DNA from: Bacillus sp. Marseille-Q1617
GTDB taxonomy: Bacteria > Bacillota > Bacilli > Bacillales > Bacillaceae_B
DNA: 22,500 bases
NCBI RefSeq assembly: GCF_903645295.1
Contig: NZ_CAHJXM010000002.1
Span: forward strand, 72,501 to 95,000
Direction: 5' to 3'
Shown: piece after piece, positions 13,611 through 22,500 of the stretch
How the letters are laid out: each line of letters starts with the position of its first letter
Position numbering within the stretch: the first letter of the stretch is position 1
Position numbers and translations under genes: made by a program
The notes under the pieces: generated by a model
Seen by the model: the letters and a program-made list of their open reading frames with translations, nothing else
Databases searched by the model: none
Told to the model about the DNA's origin: nothing

Positions 13611-14201
13611 TTATAAAACTGCTTTTTCCTTTGACTCTTTGACCATCTCGATGAAGTAAGCCGTTAGGCGATGGTCGTCTGTCAATTCGGGATGGAATGA
13701 ACATCCCAGGAATTGCCCGTGGCGTGCAAGAACGATGCGGTCATTGTGCTTTGCGAGGATTTCAACATCTTCTCCCGCTTCTACGATATGAGGCGCACGA
13801 ATGAATACGGCATTAAAATGATTTCCCACATGGGCAATGTTCAAATCGGCTTCGAAGCTTTCCTTTTGACGACCAAAGGAATTACGCTCAACCATGACAT
13901 CCATCACACCAAGATGGGGTTCATCATAACCCACGATCTTATTTGCCAAAAGAATGAGGCCGGCACACGTGCCGAAAATCGGTTTCCCGCTTGCTGCAAA
14001 TTCTTTCAGCGGCTCTAAAAATCCATAGCGGTCGATAAGCCGTCTCATCGTCGTACTTTCACCGCCAGGCATGATCAAACCGTCAAGTCCATCCAGCTGC
14101 TCTGTACGCTTCACAACCACCGCTTCGGCATCACATGCCTCAATTGATCGTACATGCTCTCTGACAGCCCCTTGAAGTCCTAATACACCTATTTTCATCA
14201 T
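13611..14201 (-). CDS. pdxT: pyridoxal 5'-phosphate synthase glutaminase subunit PdxT
   Basis: PdxT (196 aa) is the class I glutamine amidotransferase of the PLP synthase; it releases ammonia from glutamine and channels it to PdxS. The triad is visible: C79 in GTCAG, H170 and E172 in SFHPELT, and the early PGGEST block (45-50) is present. Length equals the B. subtilis protein. Two ATG codons are adjacent (14201 and 14198); the first is reported because the only Shine-Dalgarno-like GAGG lies about 11 bases before it, a weak site that suggests translational coupling to pdxS, which ends 4 bases upstream. Confidence 0.97.
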   Translation of the reverse strand: MMKIGVLGLQGAVREHVRSIEACDAEAVVVKRTEQLDGLDGLIMPGGESTTMRRLIDRYGFLEPLKEFAASGKPIFGTCAGLILLANKIVGYDEPHLGVMDVMVERNSFGRQKESFEADLNIAHVGNHFNAVFIRAPHIVEAGEDVEILAKHNDRIVLARHGQFLGCSFHPELTDDHRLTAYFIEMVKESKEKAVL

Positions 14202-14205
14202 AGAC

Positions 14206-15087
14206 TTACCAGCCTCGATCTTGCATGCGCTGTTCAGGAAGGATAGAAGAAATTTCTACACCCTTCATCGCAACTCCAAGTTCTTTGGAGAGTTCAGCAA
14301 TCAACTTGTAGTCCTGATAATGAGTAGTCGCTTCCACGATCGCTCTTGCAAACTTCTCAGGGTTTTCAGATTTGAAAATACCTGAACCGACGAATACACC
14401 GTCAGCACCCAGTTCCATCATAAGAGCCGCATCAGCCGGAGTCGCGATACCGCCTGCAGCGAAGTTAACAACCGGTAAACGGCCGTTTTCTTTAATTTCT
14501 AATAATAATTCATATGGAGCACCCAAAAGCTTTGCTTCTGTCATGATTTCGTCTGTGCTCATGCTGACAAGCTTGCGCACCTGAGCGTTCACTTTACGCA
14601 TGTGACAAACCGCTTCGACGATGTTTCCTGTTCCAGGCTCACCTTTTGTTCGAAGCATCGATGCACCTTCACCGATACGACGTGCTGCTTCGCCTAAGTC
14701 ACGGCATCCACATACGAATGGAACCGTGAAATCTCTTTTATTTAAATGATACTCTTCATCAGCAGGTGTTAATACTTCACTCTCATCAAGATAGTCCACA
14801 CCCATTGATTCAAGTACTCGCGCTTCAACGATATGACCGATACGCGCTTTCGCCATAACCGGGATCGTTACAGCTCCCATTACTTCTTCCACAATACGAG
14901 GGTCTGCCATTCTCGCTACGCCGCCAGCAGCACGGATGTCAGCTGGAACTCGTTCTAAAGCCATTACCGCAACTGCACCCGCAGCTTCAGCAATCTTTGC
15001 CTGCTCTGCATTGACAACGTCCATGATGACGCCGCCTTTTTGCATTTCAGCCATACCTCTTTTAACACGATCTGTACCAGTATTCAT
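14206..15087 (-). CDS. pdxS: pyridoxal 5'-phosphate synthase lyase subunit PdxS
   Basis: PdxS (293 aa; 294 in B. subtilis) is the TIM-barrel synthase that joins ribose 5-phosphate, glyceraldehyde 3-phosphate and ammonia into pyridoxal 5'-phosphate in one DXP-independent enzyme, a dodecamer decorated with PdxT. Key residues are in place: D23 in IMDVVN, K80 in VMAKARIGH, which forms the imine with the pentose, and K148 in [10 protein letters not shown], which takes over the intermediate. AAGGGGG lies about 8 bases before the ATG. It forms a two-gene operon with pdxT. A promoter with a perfect TTGACA lies about 140 bases upstream at the edge of a truncated repeat. Confidence 0.98.
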   Translation of the reverse strand: MNTGTDRVKRGMAEMQKGGVIMDVVNAEQAKIAEAAGAVAVMALERVPADIRAAGGVARMADPRIVEEVMGAVTIPVMAKARIGHIVEARVLESMGVDYLDESEVLTPADEEYHLNKRDFTVPFVCGCRDLGEAARRIGEGASMLRTKGEPGTGNIVEAVCHMRKVNAQVRKLVSMSTDEIMTEAKLLGAPYELLLEIKENGRLPVVNFAAGGIATPADAALMMELGADGVFVGSGIFKSENPEKFARAIVEATTHYQDYKLIAELSKELGVAMKGVEISSILPEQRMQDRGW

Positions 15088-15202
15088 TTATGTATCCCCC
15101 TTATATTTATCCTATGCCTGTCTATTTTTTCTTTTCATTTCAGCAGAAATTGCAGGAAAAATTGACTAAAACAATCGGAATGATGATATTGCCCTACTGC
15201 TA

Positions 15203-15231
15203 AATAAACAACAAAAACAGGGTTATGTCAA
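15203..15231 (-). promoter_or_regulatory. probable promoter of pdxST
   Basis: A perfect TTGACA (15231-15226), a 17-base spacer, then TTTATT (15208-15203, four of six) on the minus strand. The -35 box spans the border of the truncated repeat: the repeat contributes TTG and unique sequence contributes ACA. Confidence 0.55.
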
Positions 15232-15369
15232 GACGAAAAGCGGAAGGGCTTTGGTCAGAGGCGGGTGGCATAAGCCGAATCGGACGGGAAGGCGTTCTTT
15301 GCCTTCTTGGCCGATTTGGCTTATGACATGTGCCTCTAAGCCCTGGAGCTGGACAAGATGAAAAGCGGA
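15229..15369 (+). repeat. palindromic intergenic repeat, copy 3 (truncated)
   Basis: About 141 bases matching the inner part of the element at 11091-11322 in the same orientation, from CAAGACGAAAAGCGG to the CCTGGAGCTGGACAAG segment; both terminal inverted repeats are cut short. The central hairpin (15269-15325) is the best paired of the three: CATAAGCC / GGCTTATG and AATCGG / CCGATT. The sequence up to the dacA terminator (15370-15434) shows nothing else I can name. Confidence 0.8.
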
Positions 15370-15436
15370 TAGGGTTTACTTATCGGGTATATGTATATAA
15401 TGGAATTAACCCCGGTTCCCTCATGAGCAGTAAATA

Positions 15437-15470
15437 TAAAAATAACCCCAGGTCATTTTATAACCTGGAG
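15437..15470 (-). terminator. terminator of dacA
   Basis: CTCCAGGT (15470-15463) pairs with ACCTGGGG (15453-15446) on the minus strand, followed by a T-rich TTATTTTTAT tract; 13 bases past the dacA stop. Confidence 0.8.
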
Positions 15471-15483
15471 TCTTTCTATGAAG

Positions 15484-16839
15484 TTAGAACCAGCCTTTTA
15501 CTGTTGATGTTACAGAACCCCAAATATCTCCGAAAAATCCGCCGACAGCTCTCATCGAAAGAACGAACCAGTTTGCTTTTTCGACTCCTTCGACTGTCAC
15601 GACAGAAGATTTAGCTCCATTAGATCCCTTGTCAGTCAGGTAACCTAGGTCATTCTTGTCTTTTGATTCTAATGTAACATAACCTACTTTTTCGCCCTTC
15701 TTAACAGGCGCGGTCAGCTTACCATCTTCATTAAGCTTCTTCTTGTCTACAACAAATTTAGGCTTGTACTGATCTTCTTCACCGTTCTTTACAACCATGT
15801 TCAAAGCAGATTCAGACTTGATGCCAACTTCTTTTTCCTTTCCTTTTACTACCGGAAGGGTCTTTTGTCCTTTGATCTTGTAATCTGCAGGAAGAAGTTC
15901 TTGCATTGTGTAGTTATTAAAAGCATAGTCCATCATTTTTCTGGTTTCCGCAAAACGGGCATCGTACGAATTTTCACCAGGTTCGACCTGGACGTCCATC
16001 ACAACCGTGATGAATCTCATTCCGTCACGCTCTGCAGTACCTGTGAAACATGCTCCTGCAAAGTCGGTAGTACCTGTTTTGAGCCCGTCCATGCCTTCAT
16101 ACTCACGAATCAGACCTGGAAGCATCCAGTTCCAGTTAGGCATATTAAATTCATCTTCGGTGCCTTCAGCGAATACCTTTTTCGCAATACTCGATGTCTC
16201 CAGTACTTCCGGAAAATCATTCAGAAGTCGGTACGCAAGCGTAGCAGTATCCTTAGCCGACATCACATTCTCTTCCTCAGCTCCGCCGACAACTTGATCG
16301 ACATAAGGTGCCAAGTCTTTATTGTTCAATCCTGATGAGTTAACAAATTTATAATTTTCCAATCCAAGTTCTTCAGCTTTTTTATTCATCAATTTCGCAA
16401 AGTTGGCTTCCGAACCGGCAATCGTTTCAGCTATCGCCATTGCTGAAGCATTCGCTGAATAGATAGCCATGGATTCATATAAGTCTTTAATCGTATACGT
16501 TCCTTCTTCACGCAGTGAAACATTACTTAGTGACGTGTTATGAGACATCTTAGAGACATTCGTAGGAACCGTATACTCCTGATCCCACTTCACTTTACCT
16601 TCTTCTATCGCTTCAAGCAGAAGGTATTCAGTCATCATCTTCGTCATACTTGCAATTCCAAGAGCCGTTTCTGAATTCTTTTCATATAAAACTTTACCGG
16701 TACTTGCTTCTACTAAAATCGCAGCATTTGCGTTAACATCTAAATCCCCTTGAGCACTTGCCGGTTTTTGCACCATGCTCATTGCCATCAATAATACCAA
16801 GAAACAAACAAAAGATTTTTGAACCCAACTTCTTTTCAC
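15484..16839 (-). CDS. dacA: D-alanyl-D-alanine carboxypeptidase DacA (PBP5)
   Basis: DacA (451 aa) trims the terminal D-alanine from peptidoglycan pentapeptides and is the main low-molecular-weight penicillin-binding protein of vegetative bacilli. A signal peptide (1-29, hydrophobic core VCFLVLLMAMSMV, cut after PASA) exports it. The peptidase S11 motifs are S64-M-T-K67, SAN (in YSANASAMAIAE) and KTG (in DGLKTGTTDF). A PBP5 C-terminal beta domain follows, and the last 20 residues (VGGFFGDIW...VKGWF) form the amphipathic helix that anchors the protein on the outer face of the membrane. The start is GTG at 16839 with GGAGG 7 bases upstream. It is flanked by terminators of guaB and its own, so it is probably monocistronic; TATGATAAAAT upstream is a possible -10. 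Confidence 0.97.
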   Translation of the reverse strand: MKRSWVQKSFVCFLVLLMAMSMVQKPASAQGDLDVNANAAILVEASTGKVLYEKNSETALGIASMTKMMTEYLLLEAIEEGKVKWDQEYTVPTNVSKMSHNTSLSNVSLREEGTYTIKDLYESMAIYSANASAMAIAETIAGSEANFAKLMNKKAEELGLENYKFVNSSGLNNKDLAPYVDQVVGGAEEENVMSAKDTATLAYRLLNDFPEVLETSSIAKKVFAEGTEDEFNMPNWNWMLPGLIREYEGMDGLKTGTTDFAGACFTGTAERDGMRFITVVMDVQVEPGENSYDARFAETRKMMDYAFNNYTMQELLPADYKIKGQKTLPVVKGKEKEVGIKSESALNMVVKNGEEDQYKPKFVVDKKKLNEDGKLTAPVKKGEKVGYVTLESKDKNDLGYLTDKGSNGAKSSVVTVEGVEKANWFVLSMRAVGGFFGDIWGSVTSTVKGWF

Positions 16840-16972
16840 TTTTAGCCCTCCAAGTTTTTATGTACACCTTCGTTATTTTATCATAGTTCGAAAGGTAAGA
16901 ATAGACAGAGAATATTCCTAGTTTTGGCATAGGACAAGGGACTTGCGACCTCTTCATTTAGCCGATTTTTCC

Positions 16973-17003
16973 AAAAAAAAAGGACCGGTCAGCTGCCGGT
17001 CCT
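16973..17003 (-). terminator. terminator of guaB
   Basis: Perfect 8-bp GC-rich stem AGGACCGG (16981-16988) / CCGGTCCT (16996-17003), with at least eight T following on the minus strand; starts 9 bases after the guaB stop. Confidence 0.95.
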
Positions 17004-17012
17004 TTACTAGTC

Positions 17013-18544
<1,532 letters not shown>

Positions 18545-18592
18545 GAACATCAGAATTAGTTTAACTTTTCAGAATAGTTAGAGGGTGATGAA

Positions 18593-19528
18593 ATGGAAAG
18601 CACACATCAACAATGGGACTTCATTCACTACTTCCAGTCTGCTGAATACTCCCAGAAGTTTCTAAAGAAATGCTATGAAAAAATCGGTTTCGCTCAGGCT
18701 GAAACAAAAAGCTATGATAACTGTTATTCATTCATGTACTACCTGGAACAAGGAGAACTTTATTATAGACAAGCTACACAATCTCCTCTGTCACTGCAGC
18801 CAATCTTATTATTTTACGGGTACATCCATTTTATTAAAGCGATCGTTTTAACGGAGGATCCTTTATATCCTGAAACCACCCAGGTACTCGCTCATGGGGT
18901 AACCTCCCGGAAAAGAAAGAAGCAGCATTATCATTTTCTCCAGGACGAAGTGAAGGTTCAAAAGAATGGATTGTTTTCACACTTCTCGACCCTGGTGTTC
19001 CACGTGAAACACATCGTAGGTGAAAAACTGAAGATGGAGGACCTGCTCGTACAAATCCCGGAGTTGGAGGAAGCCTTTCAAATCCTGTTGAAAAGACAGA
19101 CAATGATCTGGTTCAATTCAGAAAATGAACTTCTCATCGATGAAGTAGTACTTGATAATTTTCATATGTCCCAGGACTTGTTCCTCCAATATCTAAATGC
19201 AAAACTTACAGGAAATTATGAATGGACAAAGGAGAATGTCCTGCATGTGCCTGACATAAGTGAACAGCTGCCAATAAGGTGGCATTTAAGCAAAAATCGA
19301 CTCGCCCTGCCAAGCAACCGGAATGAAGAAAATTTCATTCCTGAAATTCTGATCCACTATGCCATCCTCTATAACCTGAGCATGATTGCCCGTTACGAAA
19401 CAGAATGGTGGATTGAACTATTAAAAAACCGTACAAACGAAGATTATCCCATCATACGGTCCTTTCTGAACGTTACAACCCAGAAAGCACCCTATCTGTT
19501 ACTGGACCTACTTAAGCAAAAAATGTAG
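18593..19528 (+). CDS. yaaC: YaaC family protein, function unknown
   Basis: A 311-residue protein matching YaaC, the conserved protein encoded divergently from guaB in B. subtilis (about 315 aa there). It is rich in aromatic residues (DNCYSFMYYLEQGELYYRQA, LLFYGYIHFIKAIVL) and looks mostly helical, with no signal peptide and no clear transmembrane pair. I recognise no catalytic motif; the histidine-containing GYIHFIKA and HGVTSRKRKKQHYHF stretches are the most characteristic. GAGGGTGATG overlaps the region just before the ATG. The gene keeps its place next to guaB, but a functional link to purine synthesis is only guesswork. It ends 2 bases before a stem shared with the convergent gpx gene. 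Confidence 0.85.
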   Translation: MESTHQQWDFIHYFQSAEYSQKFLKKCYEKIGFAQAETKSYDNCYSFMYYLEQGELYYRQATQSPLSLQPILLFYGYIHFIKAIVLTEDPLYPETTQVLAHGVTSRKRKKQHYHFLQDEVKVQKNGLFSHFSTLVFHVKHIVGEKLKMEDLLVQIPELEEAFQILLKRQTMIWFNSENELLIDEVVLDNFHMSQDLFLQYLNAKLTGNYEWTKENVLHVPDISEQLPIRWHLSKNRLALPSNRNEENFIPEILIHYAILYNLSMIARYETEWWIELLKNRTNEDYPIIRSFLNVTTQKAPYLLLDLLKQKM

Positions 19529-19529
19529 A

Positions 19530-19566
19530 GGAAAGAGGAAGGAATCTTCACCATCTTCCTCTTTCC
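19530..19566. terminator. shared terminator-like stem between yaaC and gpx
   Basis: Perfect 12-bp stem GGAAAGAGGAAG (19530-19541) / CTTCCTCTTTCC (19555-19566) between two convergent genes. T-runs are weak: ATTTTTT comes only some bases after the stem on the minus strand. Confidence 0.6.
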
Positions 19567-19571
19567 ATTCA

Positions 19572-20054
19572 TCAACGCTCCAATAACAACTTGATGTCAC
19601 CTTCAATTTTCCTTGGACTGGTCTGAGGTGAATAACGCTCATATACCTCACCATTTTTATCCACCAGGAATTTGGTGAAGTTCCATTTGATATCCGAGAC
19701 CAAGAGCCCCTTCTTTTCTTTCGTTAAAAACTTAAATAACGGATGAGCGCTTTTTCCTTTTACATCCGTTTTCTTAAACATCGGGAACGACACTCCATAG
19801 TTTGTTTGGCAAAACTCAATAATCTCGCCCTGCTCCTCAAATTCCTGATTCATGAACTGATCGCTTGGAAACCCGAGAACCACGAGTCCCTCCTCTTGAA
19901 ACTCCTCATACATGCCCTGTAACTCTTCAAATTGAGGAGTAAACCCGCACTTGCTCGCTGTGTTTACAATCAGCAGGACCTTACCTTGATACTCTTCTAA
20001 TGAGGTCTCTTCTCCGTTCGATTTCGTAACTGTAAAATCATAAATGGACGTCAC
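19572..20054 (-). CDS. glutathione peroxidase-family thiol peroxidase
   Basis: A 160-residue cytosolic peroxidase of the GPx family (BsaA/Gpo type). It carries cysteine, not selenocysteine, at the peroxidatic position (C36 in NTASKCGFTPQ). The rest of the active-site tetrad is seen as Q66 (GFPSDQF) and W124-N125 (WNFTKF). C82 in the helix EFCQTNYG aligns with the resolving cysteine of 2-Cys GPx enzymes, so it probably uses thioredoxin or bacillithiol-type thiols in place of glutathione. The usual FPCNQF is FPSDQF here. The start is GTG at 20054 with AAGGAGGAG upstream. It lies between the rRNA operon and yaaC, where B. subtilis has no such gene. Confidence 0.92.
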   Translation of the reverse strand: MTSIYDFTVTKSNGEETSLEEYQGKVLLIVNTASKCGFTPQFEELQGMYEEFQEEGLVVLGFPSDQFMNQEFEEQGEIIEFCQTNYGVSFPMFKKTDVKGKSAHPLFKFLTKEKKGLLVSDIKWNFTKFLVDKNGEVYERYSPQTSPRKIEGDIKLLLER

Positions 20055-20088
20055 AATGATCTCCTCCTTGGTTTTCGTTCTTAGTTAA

Positions 20089-20118
20089 ATGATACTTCAA
20101 TGGGCGGATGGATAGCAA
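20089..20118 (-). promoter_or_regulatory. possible promoter of the peroxidase gene
   Basis: TTGCTA (20118-20113), 18 bases, TATCAT (20094-20089) on the minus strand, 34 bases before the GTG start. No obvious PerR-type box is seen. Confidence 0.45.
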
Positions 20119-20677
20119 TTTCTGGGGTGCTTAGAGATTTTGGGGGATGAATGGAGTGGATGAGGAGAATAGGGAGTTTCCGGCCATTAGCTTGAGTTGA
20201 GGCACTTACTGGCTATTTGATGGTGATTTAATAATAAATACTGATTTACGAGAATAAGGAGGTGCTCCTGATAATTTCATAACGCTTTTGAAAAAAGGAT
20301 CATCGGTTTCGATATTAAAAGTCGGATTTTCGATAATTGATTCTTTGGTTTCGATAATAAAAAGTCGATTATCGATAATATATCGGATGGCGCTCTGATG
20401 TGCGTGTTCATTTTCTTGTATTTTTGGTAAAACTGATTCATTTTAAGAAGAACGTCACTCGCTTTTCAATCACTAGAAGGGTTTTTAATGAAAATAGACA
20501 AAATAATGGGCTAAAAAGGGGAAAAGTTGATTGTTTTAATTAAAAAGGTGAGAAAACACAATTGGGGAATCGTTCAGGGGATGTTCAGGGGAGATCCGGA
20601 GTTTATTTTTTCAATATCCATATATTATTTTTCAAATCCAATCACAACTCTTAAACCTACGTTCTCCTTTCAACCAA
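20119..20677. other. gene-free AT-rich stretch next to the rRNA operon
   Basis: About 560 bases without a credible gene. A 106-codon frame from 20527 runs into the 5S gene and is spurious. The only structure I see is the tandem TTTCGATA repeat at 20305-20387. Confidence 0.6.
20305..20387. repeat. two tandem ~42-base units with TTTCGATAAT motifs
   Basis: Unit 1 (20305-20346) and unit 2 (20347-20387) both read GGTTTCGATA, then (A/T)TAAAAGTCG, then a TCGATAAT motif. The second contains a perfect 12-base palindrome ATTATCGATAAT (20368-20379). No coding potential; origin unknown. Confidence 0.7.
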
Positions 20678-20706
20678 ACAAAAAAACAGCCCATAAAGAG
20701 CTGCTT
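20678..20706 (-). terminator. terminator of the rRNA operon
   Basis: On the minus strand AAGCAGCTC (20706-20698) pairs with GGGCTGTTT (20692-20684), including G-T pairs, then a run of T; it starts 10 bases past the 5S 3' end. Confidence 0.85.
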
Positions 20707-20715
20707 TTCCTATTT

Positions 20716-20832
<117 letters not shown>

Positions 20833-20935
20833 CGAATATTCAATTGAAGGGTTTGTTCCTTCAAAACTAGATAAAGGATTGATGTCAAGAAAGCCGAATA
20901 TCGACCAATGTGTTCATTTAAAAATGACTCTTTGT

Positions 20936-22500
<1,565 letters not shown>

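Noticed and set aside
15370..15434. TATAAT on the plus strand (near 15396) as a promoter reading against dacA
   Set aside because: The only -35 candidate (TTTACT) is at a 15-base spacing and nothing downstream on that strand is a gene.

Overview
The window is a piece of a Bacillaceae chromosome from the origin-proximal region. The gene order is the one known from Bacillus subtilis between an rRNA operon and bofA: rRNA, yaaC, guaB, dacA, pdxST, serS, tRNA-Ser, dck/dgk, yaaH, yaaI, tadA, SRP RNA, dnaX, yaaK, recR, yaaL, bofA. Here the whole block is shown on its reverse strand. Protein divergence from B. subtilis, extra genes and a lineage-specific repeat family suggest another bacillus genus (Rossellomorea-like would fit, but this is an inference from memory). 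Spore genes (bofA, a SleL-like yaaH) point to an endospore former.

Right part, read leftwards on the minus strand: 3' half of 23S rRNA, 5S rRNA and the rrn terminator (22500-20678); a gene-poor AT-rich stretch with an 83-base tandem repeat; a thiol-dependent glutathione-peroxidase-like gene; yaaC on the plus strand, divergent from guaB with overlapping promoters; then guaB, dacA, and pdxS-pdxT for pyridoxal 5'-phosphate synthesis. serS follows under a T-box leader, then a separately transcribed tRNA-Ser(UGA).

Middle part: dgk and dck, overlapping deoxynucleoside kinases on the plus strand, and a small gene of unknown function. To their left is a 660-base intergenic region with an orphan terminator that may end a small RNA, a MerR-type HTH/coiled-coil gene that looks inserted between yaaH and dgk, and the yaaH and yaaI pair (plus strand), with a cluster of competing hairpins between the two.

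Left part, minus strand: tadA, the large Bacillus-type SRP RNA with its own promoter, the dnaX-yaaK-recR-yaaL-bofA operon (replication/repair plus pro-sigma-K control), and a glycerate kinase gene between two terminators.

Most of the window is conserved housekeeping sequence. I found no undescribed multi-gene system. The non-textbook parts are non-coding: a ~232-base palindromic repeat family in three copies (two full-length, in opposite orientation around serS/tRNA-Ser; one truncated and abutting the pdxST promoter), the hairpin cluster after yaaI, the possible small RNA before dgk, and the tandem repeat beside the rRNA operon.
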